Origin: Armatimonadota bacterium
GTDB taxonomy: Bacteria > Sysuimicrobiota > Sysuimicrobiia > Sysuimicrobiales > Sysuimicrobiaceae
Length of the DNA: 57,860 nt
Assembly (NCBI GenBank): GCA_031432545.1
Contig: JAVKGX010000003.1
Span: 1 to 57,860 of the forward strand
Reading direction: 5' to 3'
Shown here: piece after piece, positions 16,536-25,987 of the stretch
How positions within the stretch are numbered: position 1 is the first letter of the stretch
How the letters are laid out: each line of letters starts with the position of its first letter
Translations under genes and position numbers: made by a program
The notes under the pieces: model-generated
What the model was told of the DNA's origin: nothing
Database searches by the model: none
Seen by the model: only the letters and a program-made list of their open reading frames with translations

Positions 16536-17678
16536 CTATGGGAGCCCGTGGCGTGCGAGCGTGCCGGCCAGCCATCCCGCTCCGGCGGCGAGGAGCGTCG
16601 TGCCCACCGAAAGGTGGATGGACCAGCCCAGACCGGTCAGGTGCGCTCCCGGATGCCCACCCCCAGTCCCGTACAGGACGTCGATCGCGGGCAGTTGCGA
16701 CAGGACAAGGAAGTACAGCAGGCAGTAGACAGTCGGGATCGCCGCGGTCACTAGCGGCAGCTCGGACGCCCGCGGCGGGTGGGCCGCCTTCTGGGCCAGG
16801 GAATCGGTCAGCAGTCCGGCGCCGGCAGCCACTGCGAGGAACGGATATCGGTCCTGCAGCGCGACCATCAGCAAGCCGTTCAGCCCAAACGCGATCGTGA
16901 AGGTGCCGAAGGGAGGTCGGCGGCGGCGGAGGATCCAGGCGGCGGTCGCGGCCAGCAAAGTCGCCTGCAGCAGGATGCTCAGAACGCCCATCGCCTCCCC
17001 GAAGAAGAACCGGTTGTAGCGATACGTCTGCAGCCCCGTGCGCATGAACCCGATCGAGGGCCACGGGTCCGTGAGCGGGTGTGCGAACTGGGTGACGAAG
17101 GTGACCACCGAAAGCCCGAACGAAATCGACAGCGCCGCGGGCAGCCAAGATCCCGCCTGGGTCGACCACCCGCCGACCCACGCGCTGCGCAGCGGCCCCG
17201 TGACGACGAACAGCAGGCCCGCTGCCTGGAGGATGTGGGCGGGGCCGAGCATGCCGGTCAGGGACTCGAACCGGAACGCTGCCCCCGGCGTCTGGATGCC
17301 GGTTCCCGGCCACAGGGCACCGGCAGCGGTCGCTGCGGCGCACAGCACGGCACCGATCAGGGACTGCGAGTAGGCGGGCCCGAGTGTCTGCTGCCAGGAG
17401 GCGGCGTCACGCTGCCGCAGCAGCGGCGCGGCCAACACGATACAGGTGATCGCCAGCGCCGCGTGAAACGGCGCGTGCCACACCGTGAGGGCCGCCGGGA
17501 TCTCGGGCGGTGCCAGCGGTGGCGGCGAGGGCATACCGGGCAGCAGGGGCCGGTCGGGGATGCGCCGGTTGTGTGCCCACCCGTCGAGGTAGAGCGCACC
17601 TATGAGCAGCGCGCCCAACCCGGCGACAAGCCAGTCGAAGCGGCGGCTGGCATGCCCGGTTGCGGGGTTCGTGGGCAT
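16536..17678 (-). CDS. Multi-pass membrane protein of unknown function
   Basis: About 380 residues with roughly eight to nine hydrophobic segments. I do not recognise a named family. Features seen: YLDGWAHNRRIPD after TM1, WHAPFHAALAIT, then RFESLTGMLGPAHILQAAG and VVTGPLRSAWVGG. I recall comparable DGWAH and THLLL/GPLR patterns in unnamed membrane proteins of high-GC bacteria. ATG 17678 is chosen, with AGGTGG only 2 nt upstream, so the start is uncertain and an in-frame GTG at 17702 is an alternative. It lies between glgC and arsR on the same strand, separated by 143 and 89 bp, with no functional link evident. Confidence 0.7.
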   Translation of the reverse strand: MPTNPATGHASRRFDWLVAGLGALLIGALYLDGWAHNRRIPDRPLLPGMPSPPPLAPPEIPAALTVWHAPFHAALAITCIVLAAPLLRQRDAASWQQTLGPAYSQSLIGAVLCAAATAAGALWPGTGIQTPGAAFRFESLTGMLGPAHILQAAGLLFVVTGPLRSAWVGGWSTQAGSWLPAALSISFGLSVVTFVTQFAHPLTDPWPSIGFMRTGLQTYRYNRFFFGEAMGVLSILLQATLLAATAAWILRRRRPPFGTFTIAFGLNGLLMVALQDRYPFLAVAAGAGLLTDSLAQKAAHPPRASELPLVTAAIPTVYCLLYFLVLSQLPAIDVLYGTGGGHPGAHLTGLGWSIHLSVGTTLLAAGAGWLAGTLARHGLP

Positions 17679-17821
17679 TGCCACCTGTCGTTCGTCGGTC
17701 ACGGACGGAGGACCGCCTGCCACCTCCACCTCCGCGCTGCAGGCGCCTCTGCCCTGCGGTCGGTCTGTGGCGACCGCCCGCGGGCCCGGAAGGGTATGCC
17801 CGGCACGGATGCGGCGCTGCC

Positions 17822-19090
17822 CTACAGGGCCCGGGTGGCGCCGCGTCCGAGGACGACGATCCCCGATCGGTCCACGTGGTAGTGGGCCGCGTCGACGTCG
17901 GCGTCGAAACCGATCCACGTACCGGGCTCGATCGTGTTGAACCGGTCCACGATCGTCCGTCGCAGGCGGCTGCCCCGCCGGACGATCGTGAAGTCCATGA
18001 CGATCGACTCCTCGATCTCGACGTCGGCCTCGACGCGCACGCCGCGCCCGAGGATGGACCGCCTGATGCGCCCGCCGGAGACAATGCTCCCCTCGCCGAC
18101 CAGTGAGTCCGTGACGTCTCCGTGCACGATCCGGGCCGGCGGACCCGGGTAGGGCGCGCCCATGATCGGCCACAGGTGATTGGCTAGATCCAAGCGCGGT
18201 TCGGTCCCCAGTAGGTCCATGTGCGCGTTCCAGTACGCTTCGATCGTCCCCACGTCGCGCCAGTAACCCGGCTCCTCGTAGTCGCGGACGCCGGGGATCC
18301 GGTTCGCGTGGAAGTCGTAGGCGAACACCCTCTGGTGGGCCACCATGCTGGGGATGACCGTGCGGCCGAAGTCGTGGTCGGTGTCCTGCCGGGCGTTCTC
18401 GATCAGTGTCTGGACGAGCAGGTCGGCGTTGAAGACGTAGTTGCCCATCGACCCCAGAGCGTGCGTGGGACGGCCGGCCATCGTCTTCGGCTCAAGGGGT
18501 TTCTCCTCGAAGCCCAGCACGCGGCCCTCGTCGTCGGCTTCGACGATGCCCAGCCCGGACGCCCGGTCCAGGGGAACGGGCAGCGCCGCGACCGTCACGT
18601 CGGCCTCACAGTCCAGGTGGAACTCCACCATCTGGGAGATGTCCATGCGGTAGATGTGGTCGGCGCCGAAGATCGCGACGAGCGAAGGCCCGTAGTCGCG
18701 AATCAGGTTCAGGTTCTGGTAGACAGCGTCCGCAGTCCCCCGGTACCAGGAGTCCCCCCATCGCATCTGTGGCGGCACGACCAGGATGAAGTGGTCCTCG
18801 TGCACGCCGCTCGCGCGCCAGGCGTGCCGGAGGTGGTCGATCAGCGATTGGGACTTGTACTGGACCAGGATGTACAGCGAGAAGACGTTCGAGTTGACGA
18901 AGTTGCTCAGCACGAAGTCCACGATGCGGTACTTGCCTCCGAACGGGACGGCGGGTTTGCTGCGCTCACGGGTGAGCGGGTGGAGGCGCTCGCCGCGCCC
19001 GCCGGCGAGGATGATGCCGAGGGTTCGTCGCCGCCCGCCGGGATAGCCGGCGCGGCTGGCGGCGGTTTTGGGGGTGGTCACGCCGTACAC
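17822..19090 (-). CDS. glgC: Glucose-1-phosphate adenylyltransferase GlgC
   Basis: Makes ADP-glucose from glucose-1-phosphate and ATP, the committed step of glycogen synthesis. About 422 residues: an N-terminal nucleotidyltransferase domain with LAGGRGERLHPLTRERSKPA and the substrate region WYRGTADAVYQN, and a C-terminal left-handed beta-helix. FGADHIYRMD and GFEEKPLEP are also typical. GTG 19090 is chosen because GAGG lies 5 nt upstream; GTG 19108 would overlap mscS by 11 nt and has no spaced SD. It is the last gene of the gpgS fusion-GH63-mscS-glgC operon, tying osmolyte and glycogen pools to the same sugar phosphate. Confidence 0.94.
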   Translation of the reverse strand: MYGVTTPKTAASRAGYPGGRRRTLGIILAGGRGERLHPLTRERSKPAVPFGGKYRIVDFVLSNFVNSNVFSLYILVQYKSQSLIDHLRHAWRASGVHEDHFILVVPPQMRWGDSWYRGTADAVYQNLNLIRDYGPSLVAIFGADHIYRMDISQMVEFHLDCEADVTVAALPVPLDRASGLGIVEADDEGRVLGFEEKPLEPKTMAGRPTHALGSMGNYVFNADLLVQTLIENARQDTDHDFGRTVIPSMVAHQRVFAYDFHANRIPGVRDYEEPGYWRDVGTIEAYWNAHMDLLGTEPRLDLANHLWPIMGAPYPGPPARIVHGDVTDSLVGEGSIVSGGRIRRSILGRGVRVEADVEIEESIVMDFTIVRRGSRLRRTIVDRFNTIEPGTWIGFDADVDAAHYHVDRSGIVVLGRGATRAL

Positions 19091-19097
19091 ACCATCC

Positions 19098-19955
19098 TCA
19101 CTGCGCACCTTCCGACGGTGCGATGGCCTGCAGAGGGATTCCGCGCTCGGCCAGCGCCCGCCTCACCCGCACGCGCAATTCGCGTTCGGCCTCCCAGTGC
19201 AGCAGTGGCTTCACCGGGATCGACAGGCGCAGCGTCGCAGAAGACCCGGAGATCTCCATCGGTCCTTCCACGCGGACGGGGCCGAGCGCGCGGTCGGGGT
19301 TGCGCGCCGCCCAGGTCTCGCCGACTTGCGCGAGCACGGCGGCCACTCCTTCCAGGTCCGCGTCGGCGGGGACCGCGACCGTGAGCATCGCCCGCATGTA
19401 CCCGCGGTTGAGGTTCGCAAACCGCAAGATCTCGCCGTTGGGGATCGTGACGAGTTCGCCGGTGAAGCGTCGGATCTGCGTTGTGCGGATGCCGATCTGC
19501 TCCACCTGCCCCGTATCAGGTCCGACGCGGATGACGTCGCCGACCTGGATCGCTCCGTCCAGGATCAGAAAGAAACCGCTGATGGTGTCCCGGATCAGGT
19601 ACTGGGCGCCGAAACCGATCGCCAGGCCCACAACGCCGGCGCTTGCGAGGATGGCCGTCACGTGGACGTTGAGCTGGGCGAGAATCGTCACTGCCGCGAC
19701 AAAGTACAGCACGTAGCGGAACGCGCTGTGCAGCAGCGGGACCAGCGTGCGCGCCCGTGCCGCACGGCCGGCGTAGTCCCTTGCCCCTTCGCGTGGCTGC
19801 AGCGCACGTTCGAGGGCCCGCCGCGAGAGGTTGTTGAGCATACGCACGCCCACCAAGATCGATAAGACCACGACCGCACTTCGCACGGCTGCCGCGAGAG
19901 CGGCCGGCGAGAGCAGCTGCATCAGGGTCTCGCGCACGACGTCGATGGCGGCCAC
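19098..19955 (-). CDS. Small-conductance mechanosensitive channel (MscS family)
   Basis: Inner-membrane channel that opens on hypo-osmotic shock to release solutes. About 285 residues, the size of E. coli MscS. TM1 and TM2 lie in the first 100 residues. The pore helix region reads AGVVGLAIGFGAQYLIRDTI, the beta domain has GDVIRV and VTIPNGEI, and an alpha/beta C-terminal domain follows. The start is uncertain: GTG 19955 is next to AGGAG, while GTG 19937 and ATG 19922 are alternatives. Its stop lies only 7 nt before the glgC start, and its start is 16 nt after the GH63 hydrolase stop. In this operon it may vent the glycosylglycerate made and degraded by its neighbours. Confidence 0.88.
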   Translation of the reverse strand: MAAIDVVRETLMQLLSPAALAAAVRSAVVVLSILVGVRMLNNLSRRALERALQPREGARDYAGRAARARTLVPLLHSAFRYVLYFVAAVTILAQLNVHVTAILASAGVVGLAIGFGAQYLIRDTISGFFLILDGAIQVGDVIRVGPDTGQVEQIGIRTTQIRRFTGELVTIPNGEILRFANLNRGYMRAMLTVAVPADADLEGVAAVLAQVGETWAARNPDRALGPVRVEGPMEISGSSATLRLSIPVKPLLHWEAERELRVRVRRALAERGIPLQAIAPSEGAQ

Positions 19956-19971
19956 CTCCTGCGAGGCGAAC

Positions 19972-21765
19972 CTAGATCTCCTGCCGCGTGCGGCGGATCG
20001 CCAGGTCGATGAACAGCGCCGCGGACCACCCGAACCCGGGCGCTGCTTTCTCGGGTACCTCACCGGTCTCCGGGTGATAGTACTCCTTGATGTCGGCGTG
20101 CCGGGCTACCAGCCCCAGCGTACGGTCGCACAGATCGCGCGCCAGTTGCCGCTCCCCGCAGCGCATCAACGCCTCGACGAGCAGGTAGTTGATGTTGACC
20201 CATACCGGGCCGCGCCACATCTGGTTGGGGTCGTAGCGCGGGTCGGACCGGGCGACCGTTGGCACGGGATAAAGCGTCCAGAACGTCTTGGGATCGCGCA
20301 GGCGCGCGAGGAGCTGCCGATTGACCTCCGGCGGCAGGCGGCCGGTCCACAGCGGCAGCAGGCTCATCGGCGTGAGCACCGGCACGGGTTCGTGTCCACC
20401 GTCGGTCATCCGAAGAGCGCGGAAGATCCCGGCAGCACGATCGTACAGATGCGCCAGCAGACTCCGGGCGGCGGCGTCGGCCTGCTCCCGCCAGCGCGCG
20501 GCGTCGCGGGTCTCGCCGAGCACTTCGGCCATGTTCGCCAGAGCCTCCGCCTGCAGGCACAGGTATGTGTTGAGATCCGGGGACTCGACCGGCATCCCCC
20601 AGTCCCACAGTGGGCTGTCGTCCAGCCCGGAGGAGTAGGGATGGTCGTACTGACAGACGCCGTCGCGGTCCGCGTCGCAGTGCTCGAACCACCACTGCTG
20701 CCAACGAGCGATCGGTTCGTACATCTCGGCCAGAAAGTCCCGGTCGCGGGTCACCTCGTACACCCGCCAGGCCGCCCACCCCGCGACCGGCGGCTTGGTG
20801 ACTTTCGCGTCGACGGGGTAGCTGAGCCGCTCGACGATCCCCTCGTCGAAGACTGCGTCCGGCACCATGCCGTCCGGTCGCTGGTGGTCGAACATGACGC
20901 GGAACTGGTCGTGCGCGAGTTGCGCGTCGACGTGGCGGTAGGCGAGGGCGTGGAAGAACGCGTCCCACTGCCACAGCCCGACGTAGTGCACCTTCGAGGG
21001 AACCATCGCCTCCCGCGTGAGGTAATATCGGCTGCTGATCAGCCCCGCGCGCATCAGGTACCAGGCGTAGTAGTACGTCGACACCCAGGGTTCGACGACC
21101 GCGGGGACGGCCGCGAACCAGTTGCGCCAGCGACGCTCGGCCTCCTCGAACGTCGCGTCCGGATGGACGCGGCGGTCGAAGCCCAGCCTCGGCGTGATGT
21201 TCAGCGTGACCATCCCGTCGGCGACCGGTTCGACCAGCAGCGTGGCCCGCCAGCGGTTGTGGTCCTCATTGTGGATCTCGTTGTGCACGATGGGGGCGTT
21301 GGTGGTGTAGGCGACGTGCCGGATCCCGCGCGTGTGGCCGCCGCGGCGGTCGGTGGCAGCGGACTCGGCCCGCACCACCAAGCGCAGCCCACACCGCGCG
21401 GCGGGCAGGCGGATGGCGATCAGCTCGGGTGTGGCGAAGGCCATCTCGAACCGCCCGAGGCGGGTTTCGACGACGAGCTTGTGCGGGTAGGTGACGAGAC
21501 GGAAGGACAGGGCCTGTCCGGCCCCGTCGAGGAACTCGATGTCGCGCACCAGCGGCGGCCGCACCCGGTAGTGCCCTTCCGTGTACTCGAACTTCGGCCA
21601 GCGTTCGCAGACGCGGACGTACAACCGGTCGGCGCCGTTCTCCCGGAACACGAGCAGCCGGCTGCCCCGATCGGTGAACGGGACCACCCCGATGTCGAGC
21701 CGGTTGCGCAGGACCTCGATCGGGTCACCAAGGCGGGTCGCGGTCGGGGCGTCGCCCATCGTCAC
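19972..21765 (-). CDS. GH63-type glycosylglycerate hydrolase (glucosyl-/mannosylglycerate hydrolase)
   Basis: Predicted to hydrolyse glucosylglycerate or mannosylglycerate to sugar and glycerate. The 597-residue protein has an N-terminal beta-rich domain (to about 200) and an (alpha/alpha)6 barrel with LWQWDAFFHALAYRHVD, RPDGMVPDAVFDEG, DDSPLWDWG, NQMWRGPVWVNINYLL and EYYHPETGE, features of GH63 proteins such as MgH/GgH. Start GTG 21765, with ATG 21759 two codons inside. It lies 9 bp after a gene whose C-terminal domain is GpgS-like, so glucosylglycerate is the more likely substrate. Released glycerate could be used by the glycerate 2-kinase at 316. Family call firm; sugar specificity inferred. 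Confidence 0.82.
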   Translation of the reverse strand: MTMGDAPTATRLGDPIEVLRNRLDIGVVPFTDRGSRLLVFRENGADRLYVRVCERWPKFEYTEGHYRVRPPLVRDIEFLDGAGQALSFRLVTYPHKLVVETRLGRFEMAFATPELIAIRLPAARCGLRLVVRAESAATDRRGGHTRGIRHVAYTTNAPIVHNEIHNEDHNRWRATLLVEPVADGMVTLNITPRLGFDRRVHPDATFEEAERRWRNWFAAVPAVVEPWVSTYYYAWYLMRAGLISSRYYLTREAMVPSKVHYVGLWQWDAFFHALAYRHVDAQLAHDQFRVMFDHQRPDGMVPDAVFDEGIVERLSYPVDAKVTKPPVAGWAAWRVYEVTRDRDFLAEMYEPIARWQQWWFEHCDADRDGVCQYDHPYSSGLDDSPLWDWGMPVESPDLNTYLCLQAEALANMAEVLGETRDAARWREQADAAARSLLAHLYDRAAGIFRALRMTDGGHEPVPVLTPMSLLPLWTGRLPPEVNRQLLARLRDPKTFWTLYPVPTVARSDPRYDPNQMWRGPVWVNINYLLVEALMRCGERQLARDLCDRTLGLVARHADIKEYYHPETGEVPEKAAPGFGWSAALFIDLAIRRTRQEI

Positions 21766-21774
21766 AACGGCGTC

Positions 21775-23607
21775 TCAGCGAGAGCTTGACAGGGCGCGCT
21801 GCCGAGCCAGTTCGCTCCGGCGTGCGCGGTACTCGGGCAGCGTGACCATCGGAGGGCGCTCCCACTCCACCACCTCGCGCTCTTCCAGCGCGAGTTGCCC
21901 TTCGGCGGACCGGATCAGCTTCATGGTGCGCGTGGCGTCTCCGAGGAAGGGGACGCTGAGCCGGTCCTCGAGCCGCCGCATCACCACCTGGACGATCTGG
22001 AACGACATCATCGACAGAGTCTGCAGCGACTGGTTGCGGTGGATCCGCTGCTCGAGATCCACCTGGCCGATCGCACCCAGCCCGAAACGGGTCAGGATGT
22101 CGATCAGCATGCCGGTCTCCACGCCGTAGCCGGTGAAGAACGGGATCTGCTCGAGCACCTCGCGCCGCCCGGCGTATTCGCCGGCCAGCGGCTGGATCAG
22201 GCCGCTCAACTCGGGGAAGAAGAGATTGAGCAGCGGCCGGGCGGTGAGCTCGGTGACGCGGCCGCCTCCCGTCTCGTACATGCGGCCGCCGACCTGTACC
22301 GGCCGACGGTAGTAGCCCTTGACGAACTGGATCCGCCCTTCGCGCAGCAGCGGCCCGATGAGCCCGTAGACGAACTTCGGATGCATGTTCCGGATGTCGG
22401 TGTCCACCCAGACCACGATGTCGCCGCGCAGGACGTACAGGCTCTTCCACAATGCCTCGCCCTTGCCGCGGTAGGTGCCGTACTGGGGCAGGATCTGCGC
22501 GTGACGGTAGACCGAGACGCCTTCGTCGTGGGCAATCTCGCGCGTGCGGTCGGTGGAGTCGCTGTCGATGAGGGCGATCTCGTCGAGCAGTGGGACCTCG
22601 CGCATCAGGGCGTCGCGCAGGACCCGGATGATCTGGCCGATCGTCTCCTGTTCGTTCAGCGCCGGCAGGCCCAGGCTGATGGTCACGCCGCGTTGCTCCT
22701 TCAGGGCCAGCAGGCGATCCAGGTCGGCGAACTCGCGTGCGTGGAATGTGTTCTCGGCGAACCACTTCTCGACCTCGGGGAGAGACCATCGCGAGGGGAG
22801 GCGGGCCTGGCGGGCCATCCACGCCTCCACCGGCTGCGCGCTGCTGACGACGATCAGCGGCCGAATCCTCCGGAACGCCGGCTGGATCGCGGGGCGCTGT
22901 GGGTCTGCGGTCGCCCCCACCACGACGGCCGTGTAGCCGGCGGACTCGCGGGCGATGACATCGGCTGCGCTGCCGGCGGCGATCCGCTTGCGGACCGTCC
23001 CCTCCGCGTGCTCCATGACGGCGATGTAGGGCCGTTCCTCCCGCCAGCGGTCGCGTTCGGGGATGTCGTCCCGGAAGACGTGCAGCCCTGTGACCTCGCC
23101 CCCTTCCGGTTGGGCCAGGGCCGTGGCGACGCGCAGCGCCAGCTCGGCGTTCGGGCCGCCGCGCACCCCGACGAGGATGCGGTGAAACGCCTCCGGGGGC
23201 ATGGCCGGCATCAGCACGAGGTCGCAGGGCGGGTGGTGCAGGACGAAGTCGACGGTGCGTTCGAACAGATGGGACCGTTCCGCGCCGTCCTCGAGCAGGA
23301 CGAGTAGCGCGGCGTCGTGCTCGAGGCAGGCGGCGACGACCTCCTCCCAGGGTTCGCGTCCCACCCGGACCAGCGGGTGCACCCGGACATCGGAAGCCTC
23401 GGCCGCGGCAGCCTCGAGTCTCTCACGGGCGCGTTGCGCTTCGATCGCACCCTGGCTCAGCGGCGCGGGCGGCGGGACGGCCACCGTGTACAGCAGCAAC
23501 AGCGGCGCCTGCCAAGCGCGCGCGAACCGCCTGCCCACTTCGGTAGCCGCGCGTGCCTGGTGCAAGTCGGCCAGCGGGAGGAGAATCGGGCGCGTCACTG
23601 TCTCCAT
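21775..23607 (-). CDS. gpgS: Fusion: UspA-like tandem domains + glucosyl-3-phosphoglycerate synthase
   Basis: A 610-residue protein. Residues 1 to about 280 look like two universal-stress-protein folds (RPILLPLADLHQA..., then HRILVGVRGGPNAELALRV), but the usual GxxG-9x-G(S/T) nucleotide motif is not clearly intact. From about 290 to the end it is a GpgS-type GT81 transferase: SLGLPALNEQETIGQII, DSDSTDRTREIA, YRGKGEALWKSL, the metal-site VWVDTDIRNMHP, GGGRVTELTARPLLN and PFFTGYGVETGM. GpgS transfers glucose from NDP-glucose to 3-phosphoglycerate. Start ATG 23607 begins the minus-strand operon and is divergent from the PGI/PMI gene. No GpgP phosphatase is adjacent. The fusion may let a stress or nucleotide signal control synthesis. 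Confidence 0.88.
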   Translation of the reverse strand: METVTRPILLPLADLHQARAATEVGRRFARAWQAPLLLLYTVAVPPPAPLSQGAIEAQRARERLEAAAAEASDVRVHPLVRVGREPWEEVVAACLEHDAALLVLLEDGAERSHLFERTVDFVLHHPPCDLVLMPAMPPEAFHRILVGVRGGPNAELALRVATALAQPEGGEVTGLHVFRDDIPERDRWREERPYIAVMEHAEGTVRKRIAAGSAADVIARESAGYTAVVVGATADPQRPAIQPAFRRIRPLIVVSSAQPVEAWMARQARLPSRWSLPEVEKWFAENTFHAREFADLDRLLALKEQRGVTISLGLPALNEQETIGQIIRVLRDALMREVPLLDEIALIDSDSTDRTREIAHDEGVSVYRHAQILPQYGTYRGKGEALWKSLYVLRGDIVVWVDTDIRNMHPKFVYGLIGPLLREGRIQFVKGYYRRPVQVGGRMYETGGGRVTELTARPLLNLFFPELSGLIQPLAGEYAGRREVLEQIPFFTGYGVETGMLIDILTRFGLGAIGQVDLEQRIHRNQSLQTLSMMSFQIVQVVMRRLEDRLSVPFLGDATRTMKLIRSAEGQLALEEREVVEWERPPMVTLPEYRARRSELARQRALSSSR

Positions 23608-23693
23608 TTTAGTCGGTAGCCCAGAACGGGTAGCGACGGCGACGGGATGGTGCGCGACAGGGACCTCGCGCGCCAGGAGCGAACCCTATCGGT

Positions 23694-24773
23694 ATGCCGC
23701 ATTTGCTGGACGACGCAGACCGCAGGCGCGCGCTGGACCCGCAGGACATGCTGGGGCTCGCGCTGCGGCTGGGCGAGACGCTGCGCGAGGGGTGGGCGCT
23801 CGGCCTCGAGGCGGACGTCGGTGGCGCACCGGACGCGGTGGACCACGTCTTGGTCATGGGCCTGGGCGGGTCGGGGATCGGGGGCGATCTCCTCCGAAGT
23901 GTGCTGTTCGACTCCGCTCCGTTCCCCGTCGTGGTCGTCAAGGACTACGCTCTGCCGGCATGGGTTGGTCCGCGGACTTTGGCATTCGCCTGCTCGTACT
24001 CCGGCAACACCGAGGAGACACTGGCCGCCTACGCCGCGGCCCGGAGGGCGAAGGCGAGGTGTGTGGCGATCACTTCCGGGGGTGAACTCGCTCACCGCGC
24101 GCACGCCGACGGCGTGCCGGTGATCTCGATCCCCTCCGGTTGGCCACCGCGGGCCGCGCTGGGATACCTGTTCGCGCCGTTGCTGGCGGTCCTCGAACGC
24201 TGGGAGGTCGTCCGAGGTCACGCCGCAGGGTTGGAGGAGGCCGCGTTGCTGCTCGCCGCGCTGGGCGCGGCCTGGGGTCCGGAGAGGCCGCAGTCGGACA
24301 ACCCGGCCAAACAGCTTGCGCGCAGCCTGCTCGGCCGGGTGCCCGTCGTCTACGCCGCGTCCCGCTTCACCGAAGCGGCGGCGCTGCGCTGGAAGTGCCA
24401 GCTCAACGAGAACGGCAAGGTGTACGCGGTCTGGAACACCTTCCCCGAACTGAACCACAATGAGACCGTAGGGTGGGGGCTGAGCGGTCAGCCCGACGGG
24501 CTGTTCGAGGTCGTCGTGCTGCGCGACGCGTCCGACCCGCCGCGCCTTGCGCAGAGGGTCGAGATCACGCGGGAGATCGCCCTCGGCGGAGCCGCGGGGT
24601 TCCACGAGGTACACAGCGAGGGTGCAGATCCGCTGGCCCGGTTGATGTCCCTGATCCTGTTCGGTGACCTCGTGAGCGTGTACCTGGCGTATTCGAACGA
24701 GGTGGATCCCTATCCGGTGCCGGTGATCGACGAACTGAAGCGTCGGTTGGGGGAGGCAGGGACGCCCCCCTAG
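23694..24773 (+). CDS. Bifunctional phosphoglucose/phosphomannose isomerase (SIS domains)
   Basis: Interconverts glucose-6-phosphate, fructose-6-phosphate and mannose-6-phosphate. The 359-residue protein has an N-terminal SIS domain with VMGLGGSGIGGDLL and CSYSGNTEETL, and a second C-terminal SIS domain. QLNENGKVYAVWNTFPELNH is followed by NETVGW, which carries the catalytic acid/base region of the PGI/PMI family. Start ATG 23694 lies 86 bp from the divergent gpgS fusion gene. It would feed hexose phosphate to glgC and gpgS, fitting the local sugar-phosphate theme. Length and motifs match the family. Confidence 0.9.
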   Translation: MPHLLDDADRRRALDPQDMLGLALRLGETLREGWALGLEADVGGAPDAVDHVLVMGLGGSGIGGDLLRSVLFDSAPFPVVVVKDYALPAWVGPRTLAFACSYSGNTEETLAAYAAARRAKARCVAITSGGELAHRAHADGVPVISIPSGWPPRAALGYLFAPLLAVLERWEVVRGHAAGLEEAALLLAALGAAWGPERPQSDNPAKQLARSLLGRVPVVYAASRFTEAAALRWKCQLNENGKVYAVWNTFPELNHNETVGWGLSGQPDGLFEVVVLRDASDPPRLAQRVEITREIALGGAAGFHEVHSEGADPLARLMSLILFGDLVSVYLAYSNEVDPYPVPVIDELKRRLGEAGTPP

Positions 24774-24818
24774 CTCGACGGGGGCGCGCGTGGCCCGAGG
24801 CGGTGGAGGAAGGACGGT

Positions 24819-25919
<1,101 letters not shown>

Positions 25920-25987
25920 CCACACCGCCGTTCGCATGGCCCGTCGTCGGCGCGTTCGCGCGGCCGGGGATCCCGGCAGGTTTCCCG

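Noticed and set aside
19831-21789. Long plus-strand ORF of 652 codons opposite the GH63 gene
   Set aside because: Same antisense artefact. The minus-strand GH63 protein carries clear family motifs.
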